21,097 bases of DNA from Oligoflexaceae bacterium (GTDB taxonomy: Bacteria > Bdellovibrionota_B > Oligoflexia > Oligoflexales > Oligoflexaceae). Shown one piece after another: positions 1-8,471 of this stretch (position 1 is the stretch's first letter; every line of letters starts with the position of its first letter). The notes under the pieces were generated by a model. It was not told the origin of the DNA. It saw only the letters and a list, made by a program, of their open reading frames with translations, and made no database searches. The translations under genes were made by a program, and so were the position numbers. The DNA is taken from assembly GCA_947474445.1 (NCBI GenBank), contig CANJJY010000021.1, positions 1-21,097 of the forward strand. The letters are read 5' to 3'.

Positions 1-93
1 GCCATTTTGACAATCTCGGTGCTTGATTTGTCTCCGCTTGCCGGCCCTCGCCGCAAAGCCGCTGACAACAAGCCGTTTACCAAAGGCCAATCT

Positions 94-1443
94 ATGCAGC
101 ATGTGAGAAGGGTAACAGCATTTCTTCTTTTCATCGCCACCGCGGGCCTGGCCCAGGCTCAGGGCAAAACTTTGCCGATGCAGTCTTTCTACATGGAATA
201 CCTGGAGTACGAGCAACGCGTCCATAGCGCGGCCAACAACTCTGAGTTGGGCGAAGATGCGCGGATCGATATGGCTTTCAAATACAATTTCAATCCCGAT
301 ACATCGTTTCGTCTGCGCCTCGACATTGACCCTTACAAGTATCCTGACCAGAACAAATCATCGAAACTTGAGCTCCGCCTCTATCATCGTTATGAAAATT
401 TAGAGGTACAGGGCGACTTCGACGTCAACGGTGATGACAACGGCCGCGGCGCCACCAGCTTCGGTCCAGACGTTTACTCCGACGATTCTTGGCTCGCACT
501 GAACCTGAGTCAGCAGCTCAAGCTCATCTTTTATCCCTATAATATCGGGACCGAAGTAGGCCGCGAGTTCCGTACTCTCGACGTGACGCGGATCTTCTAC
601 ATCGACGGCACTCCCTCTTTTATCTCCAACATCCCCGTCGAAGATGAAGCCGTCCGCATGAAAACCGTCCCCGGTCTCGAACTGCAATGGAATCCTAATG
701 AGAGGACGCGGGTATCGACCGCCGTCGGATCCGTCAGCTTTCTCTACCCGGCCGTGGAAGATTTCAGCATCGAACAAAACGCCGCTGCCGAACGCTGGAA
801 GAACAAGGAAGATCGCGCCTACAAGCTAGCGATCTCCTATAGCGACGGGAGCACCAGTGCCGGTGCCGAATACGTCTATCATAACAACGCTCACCTGTCG
901 GGCTCCTTGCTGGAATCAGCTTGGTCGCTCCAAGCTCAGCAGCTCTGGTCATCGTGGGTCTTCGATGCCGAGCGCACCTGGACAAAAGCAGGCACCCGTC
1001 CCTATCGCTTGAAGCGCAACAGCACGTGGTTCGAGGAAACGACACCATTTAGACCCATTTACAGCGACTATTACGGTAACAAGCAAGACTGGCTTGGCAA
1101 AGTCGGAGCTGCAAGCATGCTGCGGGTCGGGTATAAACTCAACGACCAAGTCACCCCATTCGTCAGCTACAAGCAGCTCGGGAAGTATTTTATCTATCGA
1201 GAACGTGAAAGCGCTCAGATACTGAGAACAGGTGACGAATCTGCTTCTCACGGCGGCCTAACAGTCGGCAGCGTCGGTGTGAACTATAAAGTCGGCAGCT
1301 TCACTCTGCGCCCTGAGTACGAATACATGGTGGCAAAGAATGAAGTCTTCGGTAATCGCACCGACATTCGACAGGACAAAATCCTGAGTACATTGAACAA
1401 GAAGAATACGGTTCTCACTCTGACGACGACTTATCTTTACTGA
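94..1443 (+). CDS. Predicted outer-membrane beta-barrel protein, first gene of exported-enzyme operon
   Basis: A 449-residue protein with a clear Sec signal peptide (basic Arg5-Arg6, hydrophobic residues 8-20, likely cleavage after Ala22 in LAQA-QG). The mature part is rich in alternating aromatic/polar strands and ends in Thr-Tyr-Leu-Tyr, the terminal-aromatic signature of proteins inserted in the outer membrane. I recognise no specific family; a porin or uptake channel role is inference. The reading frame stays open upstream to a TTG at 7 and to the window edge, but the ATG at 94 is chosen because it starts exactly at the signal peptide and has an AAAGG seven bases upstream. It lies 25 bases before a lipoprotein gene and likely heads or continues the operon running to 8471. 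Confident as exported barrel-like protein, unsure of cargo. Confidence 0.72.
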   Translation: MQHVRRVTAFLLFIATAGLAQAQGKTLPMQSFYMEYLEYEQRVHSAANNSELGEDARIDMAFKYNFNPDTSFRLRLDIDPYKYPDQNKSSKLELRLYHRYENLEVQGDFDVNGDDNGRGATSFGPDVYSDDSWLALNLSQQLKLIFYPYNIGTEVGREFRTLDVTRIFYIDGTPSFISNIPVEDEAVRMKTVPGLELQWNPNERTRVSTAVGSVSFLYPAVEDFSIEQNAAAERWKNKEDRAYKLAISYSDGSTSAGAEYVYHNNAHLSGSLLESAWSLQAQQLWSSWVFDAERTWTKAGTRPYRLKRNSTWFEETTPFRPIYSDYYGNKQDWLGKVGAASMLRVGYKLNDQVTPFVSYKQLGKYFIYRERESAQILRTGDESASHGGLTVGSVGVNYKVGSFTLRPEYEYMVAKNEVFGNRTDIRQDKILSTLNKKNTVLTLTTTYLY

Positions 1444-1468
1444 TATCGGTTTAACGTGGAGATTTTTT

Positions 1469-3124
1469 ATGCGTTTGAGAATAAAAGCGAAGGCCTTCGG
1501 TCTTAGTATCTTGCTGATAACGAGTGCTATCCTGCCGACGGCCTGCAGCCAGGACGATGAAAAATCTGCGCGCACCGAGCGCTACCCCGAGATCGAACAG
1601 CTGATCGAAGCCGTTCAATCCGTCGACTCAGCTCTGGCCCGTGGCTTTCTCCTCCGCTCGGCCACTCCGCGGGTTCAGAATGAATTCCAAGAAAACCTCT
1701 ACAGGATTCGCGCGGCCGCCTATCTCCTCCGCGCCGATCCACGCGATGCGGACGCCTTAGGCCAGCTGCACCAGTCTTTCAAGACTTACGAGACGCTCAA
1801 CCTCATTCAAGACGACCGCACGCTGCTCGAAGGCTTTATCGACAAGCTGCGGCAGACCCTTGATATGCTATCGAGCATGCAAGGTGCGTCCCTCGATGGA
1901 TTCGGCACCGAACGCTTGCGCACCTTGTTTGCGCATAACTTCAACCTGGCCAACGACCTCGGCGATTTCCGGACCTACACCCCGGCGCAAAACAAGGCGC
2001 AGTCGTGGAAGGTGACCAGCTGCGGCATACGCTGTGGAAATCTTGAATATCTCATCGCCCAGGTCGAAAAGCCTGGCGACGAAACCTGGCTTTTGAGCCC
2101 TCGTCTGGCTCTCGCTGATCGCGACGGCATGACCTTGAAGATCGAAGGTTCAGCGCGTGGTCCCCTCGTCGATGTCCAAGGTGATGGCGCCGATCGACGC
2201 TTTCACATCCTAGTCTCGGAAGTCTACACAGGGGGCAACGTTCAAGAGTCCGACCAGTGGCAAGACGTCACCGATCTCCTCATCAATTTTCCAGGCGGTA
2301 AGTACGCTGCTCAGTTTCGCAGCTTTGGCATCGAACTCGACCTCAGTCGCTTCCGTGGTAAAACCGTGAGCGTCGCCCTACGACTTTCGGCTAAGCCCAG
2401 TCAGATCGTTCCCGATCGCCCGGAGACGCAGTGGCAAGTCAATAAATTTACGGTAACGGGCAAAGGTGATTTCAGCCTCGCCCAACTCACATCGCCCGTC
2501 CCAGCGCGTCCGGACACCAGCGTGCGACAGCCCACCACGCCTCCTCCGCCCACCACCGCACCGGCACCGGCGAGTCCAGCAAATGCCGCCTGTGCCAGTG
2601 GAACGGATCTCCAATTTGCCTACAAACCCTCCATCGAAGCCTTTGGCACCAGCCAGGGTGAGTTGGCCTTTGTTAATGTCCTGGCTGACAAAGATCCCAA
2701 ATATGTGAAGTTCTCAGGCCGCCTCAAAATTGATGGCCAAATGCTCAATAAAACCGGTCAGGCTTGGTTAGTCTCCAACGCGATCGAAGCCAAAGGATTT
2801 TCAAAACTCTGCCTGTCCTTTGACAGCGGCCTTTGGTTCGGCGATGTCACGAAGACCCAGGCCGAAGTTTTGATTTCGACCGACTATGCAGGTGACACCA
2901 GCACGGCAACGTGGAAAAGTGTCCCGCTCCCCACCAATTTTATCATGAGTGATCGCGTCCCTGGCGTCGCCCAACTCGTGAGGGTAAGTCAGCTGCCTTT
3001 GAGTGCTTTGCTCGACGGCAAAGAGACCTTCACCTTAGCCTTTCGCTACACCAGCGATGAAGCGACGGCTCCTTGGTGGGGCATCAAAGAAGTCGCTGTC
3101 AGCGGGCAGAAGCTCGCTCCTTAA
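1469..3124 (+). CDS. Lipoprotein with two choice-of-anchor-J-like jelly-roll modules
   Basis: A 551-residue precursor with a hydrophobic leader ending LPTAC (Cys26), so a probable lipoprotein, though Pro at -3 is not canonical. After a helical region (about 35-165) come two modules, about 185-340 and 380-550, separated by a Pro/Thr/Ala-rich linker (about 345-370). Both contain a WL.S strand near the start, a central LVSE or LISTDY strand, then a late AL.L or LAFRY strand and a final W.(V/I)(N/K)..TV.G-type strand. This order resembles the choice-of-anchor J / DUF5017 beta-sandwiches often carried by secreted enzymes. No catalytic motif is visible, so a binding or scaffolding role is inferred. 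A GTGGAG seven bases before ATG fixes the start. It sits directly upstream of the lipoprotein nuclease and probably works with it at the cell surface. Confidence 0.7.
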   Translation: MRLRIKAKAFGLSILLITSAILPTACSQDDEKSARTERYPEIEQLIEAVQSVDSALARGFLLRSATPRVQNEFQENLYRIRAAAYLLRADPRDADALGQLHQSFKTYETLNLIQDDRTLLEGFIDKLRQTLDMLSSMQGASLDGFGTERLRTLFAHNFNLANDLGDFRTYTPAQNKAQSWKVTSCGIRCGNLEYLIAQVEKPGDETWLLSPRLALADRDGMTLKIEGSARGPLVDVQGDGADRRFHILVSEVYTGGNVQESDQWQDVTDLLINFPGGKYAAQFRSFGIELDLSRFRGKTVSVALRLSAKPSQIVPDRPETQWQVNKFTVTGKGDFSLAQLTSPVPARPDTSVRQPTTPPPPTTAPAPASPANAACASGTDLQFAYKPSIEAFGTSQGELAFVNVLADKDPKYVKFSGRLKIDGQMLNKTGQAWLVSNAIEAKGFSKLCLSFDSGLWFGDVTKTQAEVLISTDYAGDTSTATWKSVPLPTNFIMSDRVPGVAQLVRVSQLPLSALLDGKETFTLAFRYTSDEATAPWWGIKEVAVSGQKLAP

Positions 3125-3170
3125 TCTCTAAGCGTCATGTCAGCGAGATCCGATAGGACAGGAGTCAGTC

Positions 3171-5675
3171 ATGAATCGTTGGGTTATCAGCTGCGCTCTC
3201 AACTTAATCTTTCTCAGTGCCTGTATCGACAACAAGGACAGCACGGAGCAGGGTCCCATCGTCATCGACGCGCGGGGAAGTCAGATTCGCTCGACGACTG
3301 CGGGCAATCTCATCGCCACGGCGATGCAGGATTTCTATAAAGTCGATATGGTTTTCTATCCTTCGGTCTTCCTCAACACCGAACAATTCGCCATTGTTGA
3401 AAAAAATTTGGATGCGGAAACGATCCAAAAGAGAATTCTACCTCTCTATCCCGATGACAAACGCGATGAGTTCCTCATCGGTAATTTGAGCGGCGCTGAA
3501 ATCCGCAAGTTCATTCTCGATCGCACGAGCGACAACTATCAACTCGATCTGCAGGTCGCCGGTCTCGAATATGATATCCAGTATTCGGGTGGATTGCCGA
3601 CTCTCTATCAAATATCGCGACCGCGCGGCATTCCTCTCGAGGACAAGCAGTCCTACCGCGTAGCGATCAGTCGCCAGCAATACGGTATCCCCTATACCTT
3701 TCCTGGCTACCAATATCGCAACGGCTTCGAAAATAACTTTGAAAGAGAACCTGGCAGCTTTTCAGCGCGGGCGGCCCTGCTCGCATTCCTCCAGCGTTTT
3801 CGTCAAGTCCCTCTGCTCAACGAACCGCGCGCGCAGTTGCACGAGAGTGTGAAAGGCGCTGCCGAAGCCCCCTTAAGCATCCAAGAGATCCAAGGCCGAG
3901 CTCATCTCTCACCGTGGATGGGCTATCGCGTGCAAACCCAGGGCGTGATCACCGCGCTGGCGAGCAAGGTCGAAGGCGGTATGGACATGTACGTGCAAAA
4001 TCCCGTCGACGACGGCGACCCCCTCACGTCGAACGCCCTCAACGTCTATCTTGCCAAGGCCCGTCCTGATCTGAAGGTCGGACAACTGATAGCCGTCCAG
4101 GGCATCGTTTATGAAATGAGAACCAGCGAAGGCCTCACCCGAACAGCTTTGCGTAACATCGTCGATCTCCAGATTTTGCAAGAAAACGTTCCCCTCCCCG
4201 AGCCCGTCGCTATCGGCGGCAGTCAAGGCCTCAAGATACCGAGTCGCCTGATCTCGAGCTATAGGGGCAACCTCAACCAGAAGACCCAACTCAATCTGAA
4301 CGATGGCGTCGACTTCTGGGAAAGTCTCGAAGCGATGCGTATTAAAGCGGCCAAGCCACGCGTGGTAGGCTTTCGGGGCGGCAAAGAAAAGTTTGATGAT
4401 GAAAAGGAAGGTTATCTGACTATTCTTGCCGTGCCTGAAGGCGTTCATGGTCCAGAAGAAAAAACCGGAGCGGGCGGCACCTTTCTCGATGCCAACGCGG
4501 CTAATTATACGCCTGAAGTCCTGCGCATCGTTGCTAACGAACTCGCGCCCCAGGTCACGCCTGATCTGGTGTTCGATGTCGGCGATGAAATGGCCGGCGA
4601 CCTCGAAGGCATTCTGAGCTTTCAATCTAATACCTTTGGCAGTGGCGAATACGTTTTCTATGTGACCGGCAATTTCTCGAGTCCAAAGAATAATATCCGT
4701 CCTCTCGAGCAGAGGCCTCAGACGCGCCTGGTCGCCGACGATGATCACCTGACTTACGTAACGTGGAACCTTGAAAATTTAGGTGGAGACAAGAAGCAAA
4801 GAATTAGAAAGATCGGCCAGGCTATCCAGATCAATCTTAAGTGTCCCGATATTATCACCCTTCCCGAGGTGCAGGATAACAACGGCGTCGATTTCGATGG
4901 CGGATCCGCTGCGGATCAAACGCTGGCTGCTTTGATCAAGAATATCAATTGCCCTGGCACGGATTATCGCGCCATCAATATCAATCCAGTTCCTAACCAG
5001 GACGGCGGGGAACCGGGTGGTAACATTCGCGTCGCGGCCCTCTACAATGCAAATCGCGTAGGCTTTGAGGAGCGCGGCCCGCTCCTGCCTCTCGAAGAGA
5101 CCTACGTCCTTCCCGACGGTACTCTTAATCAGAATCCGGGTCGCCTGAAGCCAAACGATCCGACCTTCGATCACTCACGCAAGGCTCTAGTGACGGAATT
5201 CACCTTCAAGGGACAAAGGTTCATTGCGATCGGCAATCACCTGAACTCTAAGCTCGGTGATCAATCGCTCTGGCAGGCTGAGCAACCGGCCGACTTGGGA
5301 TCCGAAGCCAAGCGCGCGCGCATGGCGGGAAAGATTCACGACTTCGTCGCCCAAATACTGCGCCTCAATCCCGCTTTACCGGTGATCGTCGCGGGGGACT
5401 TCAATGCCTATTGGTACGAAAACTCCCTTCGTATGCTCGCCGGCGGCCTTCTCAAAAACCTGATGACCTACAGCAATCTTTGTCCAACGAACGAGTGGTA
5501 TACGACCAACTATGACGGCGGAGCTTCGGCTATCGACCACGTGTTTGTGACCGCAGGTTTTCTCGCGCGCGAACCTGAAATCGAAATCGTCCATTTCAAT
5601 TCCGATTTCATGGGCAAGCTCTCTGATCACGATCCTGTTGTCACTCGCTTTAACTTTGGTACTCTCAGCCTCTAA
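3171..5675 (+). CDS. Surface lipoprotein nuclease: 5'-nucleotidase-C-like + OB fold + EEP endonuclease (ExeM/NucH-like)
   Basis: An 834-residue lipoprotein (canonical LSAC lipobox, Cys18). Residues about 40-190 resemble the C-terminal domain of 5'-nucleotidases (GNLIATAM, LSGAEI, LQVAGLEY, YRVAISR), but the usual NGGGIR substrate motif is replaced around VFYPSVFL and no metallophosphatase domain precedes it. Residues about 245-345 form an OB-fold-like module as in ExeM/NucH extracellular DNases. The C-terminal endonuclease/exonuclease/phosphatase domain (about 525-832) looks intact: N533 and E535 in NLENL, E566 in LPEVQ, H690 in GNHLNSK, D743/N745 in GDFN, and S818-D819-H820 in SDHDP. The expected activity is metal-dependent cleavage of extracellular DNA or another phosphodiester at the outer membrane. 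The neighbours are also exported. The enzyme class is confident; the exact substrate is not known from sequence. Confidence 0.85.
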   Translation: MNRWVISCALNLIFLSACIDNKDSTEQGPIVIDARGSQIRSTTAGNLIATAMQDFYKVDMVFYPSVFLNTEQFAIVEKNLDAETIQKRILPLYPDDKRDEFLIGNLSGAEIRKFILDRTSDNYQLDLQVAGLEYDIQYSGGLPTLYQISRPRGIPLEDKQSYRVAISRQQYGIPYTFPGYQYRNGFENNFEREPGSFSARAALLAFLQRFRQVPLLNEPRAQLHESVKGAAEAPLSIQEIQGRAHLSPWMGYRVQTQGVITALASKVEGGMDMYVQNPVDDGDPLTSNALNVYLAKARPDLKVGQLIAVQGIVYEMRTSEGLTRTALRNIVDLQILQENVPLPEPVAIGGSQGLKIPSRLISSYRGNLNQKTQLNLNDGVDFWESLEAMRIKAAKPRVVGFRGGKEKFDDEKEGYLTILAVPEGVHGPEEKTGAGGTFLDANAANYTPEVLRIVANELAPQVTPDLVFDVGDEMAGDLEGILSFQSNTFGSGEYVFYVTGNFSSPKNNIRPLEQRPQTRLVADDDHLTYVTWNLENLGGDKKQRIRKIGQAIQINLKCPDIITLPEVQDNNGVDFDGGSAADQTLAALIKNINCPGTDYRAININPVPNQDGGEPGGNIRVAALYNANRVGFEERGPLLPLEETYVLPDGTLNQNPGRLKPNDPTFDHSRKALVTEFTFKGQRFIAIGNHLNSKLGDQSLWQAEQPADLGSEAKRARMAGKIHDFVAQILRLNPALPVIVAGDFNAYWYENSLRMLAGGLLKNLMTYSNLCPTNEWYTTNYDGGASAIDHVFVTAGFLAREPEIEIVHFNSDFMGKLSDHDPVVTRFNFGTLSL

Positions 5676-5702
5676 GGTTTTGAGTCATGATGGATATCGC
5701 CT

Positions 5703-7325
5703 ATGAGTTTTGTTCTCAAGCAACTGACAGTTCCCGTCGAAGCAGGCCAAAATCCTGACGCCAACATCAGACGTCATCTGGCCCTCGAACTCGAGATTCC
5801 CGAAGATGAAATCGTCGACCTCGGCATTTTGAAAAAATCCCTCGATGCGCGTAAAAAAAGCCGCATCGTATATCACTACCAGGTCCGCTTCGACTGCCGT
5901 GATCCTGAATTGATTCGACGCGTCACGCCGGGCAAGGTGGAAGATTACCAGGCACGACAGGAGTTCGATCCTCTCGCTGGCTACAGTTTGGGCTCGAAGC
6001 GCTTCCGGCATCCTCCCGTCATCGTCGGCAGCGGACCGGCCGGAACTTTTGCGGCCCTGATTCTGGCCGAAATGGGTCAGCCCTGCATTATCGTCGAACG
6101 GGGCGAAGCCGTTGAAGACCGGATGCGCACGGTGCATCGCCTCCGGCGTTCGGGTACCTTTGAAGCCGAAACCAATTATTGCTATGGGGAAGGCGGGGCC
6201 GGCACTTTTTCTGATGGAAAGCTGACCTGCGGTCGCAATCACCCCTTAATTCGTTACCTCTTCGAGCAATGGGTCCGCTTTGGTGCGCCTCCCGAAATAC
6301 TTTACGAAGCTCATCCGCATATCGGCACGGACTATCTGATGCAGATCGCCAAGCGAATGCGCACCTATCTGGAAAGTCGCGGTACCCAGTTCCTCTTCAA
6401 TAGTCGCCTGGTCGATTTTGAAGAAGGCGGAGCCCAGAGCCGTTACAAGGTGAAACTTCACGATGGGACGACGCTCGATACCGATCACTTCGTGCTGGCG
6501 ATTGGCCATAGTGCGCGTGAGACCTATGGTATGCTTCTCGATCGCGGCCTCGCTATCGGTCCTAAACCCTTTGCCATCGGGGCGCGCATCGAACATCCGC
6601 AGGAGCTGATCGATAAGATTCAGTTCGGATCGTGTACGCTTCTGCCGGCAGCCGAATATAAGCTCGCAGCGCAATCGGGCGGCCGCGGAATCTGGACTTT
6701 TTGCATGTGTCCAGGTGGTCATCTGCTACCGACGAACGCGCAAGAGGGCCATCTCGCGATCAACGGCATGAGTTATCACGCGCGGACCAGCGGCTTTGCC
6801 AATGCAGCGGTTGTGGTCAACGTCACGCGCGAAGATTTCTATCGTGGCCATGCCCTCGACGGCGCTGTGTTTCAAGCCGACATTGAAAAGCGCGCCTTCC
6901 GGGAAGGAGGCGGACAGTATCACTCGCCTGCGCAGCGGATCGGCGATTTTATCAAGGGTCGTCTCAGCAAGGGCGAAATGCGCTCGAGCTATAAACCGGG
7001 CGTTTCCTCGGCCCGCATCGATCAGATTCTGCCGAGTTTTGTAGTCGAGAGTCTACGCGGTGCCTTGACCGAATATAATAAGAAAATGCACGGATTCATC
7101 AGCGATGAAGCCATCGTCGCTGGCGTTGAGACCAAGACATCTGCCCCCATCGTTATATTCCGCGATGACAGTCTGCAATCGCAAAGCCATCCTGGTATAT
7201 TTCCTGCCGGCGAAGGCGCAGGATTTGCTGGTGGCATCGTCTCGGCTGCTCTCGATGGTGTGAAGATCGGAAGGGCTGTGCTAGAGAATGCCTTGGCTGA
7301 AAACCGCCTCCTCACCGTTCATTAG
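5703..7325 (+). CDS. COG2509-type FAD-dependent dehydrogenase
   Basis: A 540-residue cytoplasmic flavoprotein with no signal peptide. An N-terminal alpha/beta module (1-100) typical of COG2509 proteins precedes the dinucleotide-binding motif VIVGSGPAG (about 106-114) and the following IIVERG strand that contacts the ribose. Further family-like motifs are YGEGGAGTFSDGKL (about 161-174), a middle LAIGHSARE (about 263-271) and a C-terminal GIFPAGEGAGFAGGIVSAA FAD-closing segment (about 500-518). The family is widespread and described only as uncharacterised FAD dehydrogenases; the substrate is unknown. The start follows the preceding stop by 27 bases with no strong Shine-Dalgarno, and the two ATGs at 5687 and 5690 are out of frame. 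It overlaps the ribosome binding site of the next gene, so co-translation is likely. It is the only clearly cytosolic product in this run of exported proteins. Confidence 0.85.
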   Translation: MSFVLKQLTVPVEAGQNPDANIRRHLALELEIPEDEIVDLGILKKSLDARKKSRIVYHYQVRFDCRDPELIRRVTPGKVEDYQARQEFDPLAGYSLGSKRFRHPPVIVGSGPAGTFAALILAEMGQPCIIVERGEAVEDRMRTVHRLRRSGTFEAETNYCYGEGGAGTFSDGKLTCGRNHPLIRYLFEQWVRFGAPPEILYEAHPHIGTDYLMQIAKRMRTYLESRGTQFLFNSRLVDFEEGGAQSRYKVKLHDGTTLDTDHFVLAIGHSARETYGMLLDRGLAIGPKPFAIGARIEHPQELIDKIQFGSCTLLPAAEYKLAAQSGGRGIWTFCMCPGGHLLPTNAQEGHLAINGMSYHARTSGFANAAVVVNVTREDFYRGHALDGAVFQADIEKRAFREGGGQYHSPAQRIGDFIKGRLSKGEMRSSYKPGVSSARIDQILPSFVVESLRGALTEYNKKMHGFISDEAIVAGVETKTSAPIVIFRDDSLQSQSHPGIFPAGEGAGFAGGIVSAALDGVKIGRAVLENALAENRLLTVH

Positions 7326-7337
7326 GAGTTCCCGCTT

Positions 7338-8471
7338 ATGCGTCTGAGACTCTCGCTCCTCTTGCTGACCTTCTCTGTTTGTCCCACTTCGGTTTTTGCT
7401 TGGGGGGAAAGAGGTCACGATGCGATCGCCCGGATTGCCGCGCGCTTACTCGCCAACGACGAAAACCCTGAGGTAGCGGCCTGGGGCAAGTTACTGGCCA
7501 GCAAAGAACTCATGCTGGGACACCTTTCCAATATTCCTGACATCGCCTGGCGCCGCGGCGGACCAGAGATGGATCAGCTGAATAGTCCGAGTCACTTCAT
7601 CGACCTCGAGTACATGTTGCCTCAGGGTGAGATGAAAGAATCCACCAAATTTCCAGAGACGATTGAAGACTACAAAAAACGTCTCGAAGCCAACTGCGGG
7701 AAGAAATCCGACTTCTGCGCCCCCGGGTCTACGATCGCAGAAAAGTTGGCCAAAGCCGGTCACGCCCCCTTTCGCATCCAGAACTTAATGAAAGAGCTAA
7801 CGGGTTTTCTCGCTGAAGTGAAAAAAGGGCAGAAAGATCAGGATCCCAAGGCCGCCGAAGAAGCGCAGACCAAATTGGTCAATCAGGCCCTTCTCTACAC
7901 CGGCGTCCTTGCCCATTTTGTCGGCGATCTTGCGAACCCGCATCACACGTCTTCCGACTATGATGGATGGATGACTCAGCAAGGCGGATTGCACGGATAC
8001 TTTGAATCCGAACTCGTCGACGCCCAGGATCTCGCCTTGGATCAAGAGGTCTATCTTGAAGCCAAGCGCCATCACCCGATGGAAGCGCTGTTTGCTCCGA
8101 CCAAAGATGATGCTCTCGCCATGGCCTGGGCTCTCGTCCGTGAGAGCCACCCGAAAGTTGCCGTCATGACGACCCTGGATCGGCGCCTGTCTTTGCTCAA
8201 ACCTAGTGATAGCGATGATAGGGAAAAAGGCAAAGACGCCAAGGCCAAAAGAGAAAAGGCGCAGCGTCGCGCCCCTCAAACGGTGGCCACCGATTATCGG
8301 GACTTCATCGTCTTGCGATTGGCCGTCGGTGCCGATGCCCTCGCTCGTTTTTGGAAAGCTGCTTATCTTGCTGGGGGAAAACCTGATGTGAGTTTCTTTC
8401 GCAGTTACCTCTATCCGCTTGATCCGGCTTTTATACCGCTCGGATACGACGTAGGGGCAGTGCCACGCTAG
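7338..8471 (+). CDS. Secreted S1/P1 nuclease-phospholipase C superfamily zinc enzyme
   Basis: A 377-residue precursor whose signal peptide (1-21, ending SVFA) exposes Trp22 as the mature N-terminus, the hallmark of trinuclear-zinc S1/P1 nucleases and bacterial phospholipase C, where Trp1 itself binds zinc. All other ligand positions can be matched: H27 (WGERGH), D68 (IPDIAW), H86 (SHFIDL), H193 and D197 (HFVGD), H203, H219 and E223 (LHGYFE). The last ligand is Glu rather than the Asp of P1 nuclease. Predicted activity is zinc-dependent 3' hydrolysis of single-stranded DNA or RNA, or of a phospholipid head group. A strongly basic stretch (about 296-312) is unusual. AGGAG nine bases before ATG supports the start and overlaps the upstream gene's stop. 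The 3' end overlaps the convergent regulator gene by 41 bases. Confidence 0.85.
   Translation: MRLRLSLLLLTFSVCPTSVFAWGERGHDAIARIAARLLANDENPEVAAWGKLLASKELMLGHLSNIPDIAWRRGGPEMDQLNSPSHFIDLEYMLPQGEMKESTKFPETIEDYKKRLEANCGKKSDFCAPGSTIAEKLAKAGHAPFRIQNLMKELTGFLAEVKKGQKDQDPKAAEEAQTKLVNQALLYTGVLAHFVGDLANPHHTSSDYDGWMTQQGGLHGYFESELVDAQDLALDQEVYLEAKRHHPMEALFAPTKDDALAMAWALVRESHPKVAVMTTLDRRLSLLKPSDSDDREKGKDAKAKREKAQRRAPQTVATDYRDFIVLRLAVGADALARFWKAAYLAGGKPDVSFFRSYLYPLDPAFIPLGYDVGAVPR

Noticed and set aside
7..93. TTG-initiated extension of the first gene
   Set aside because: It would place 29 residues before a textbook signal peptide; the ATG at 94 has its own ribosome binding site.
3909..4748. 279-codon open frame antisense to the nuclease gene
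   Set aside because: It lies wholly inside the well-supported nuclease coding region, has no family motif, and reflects codon bias on the opposite strand.
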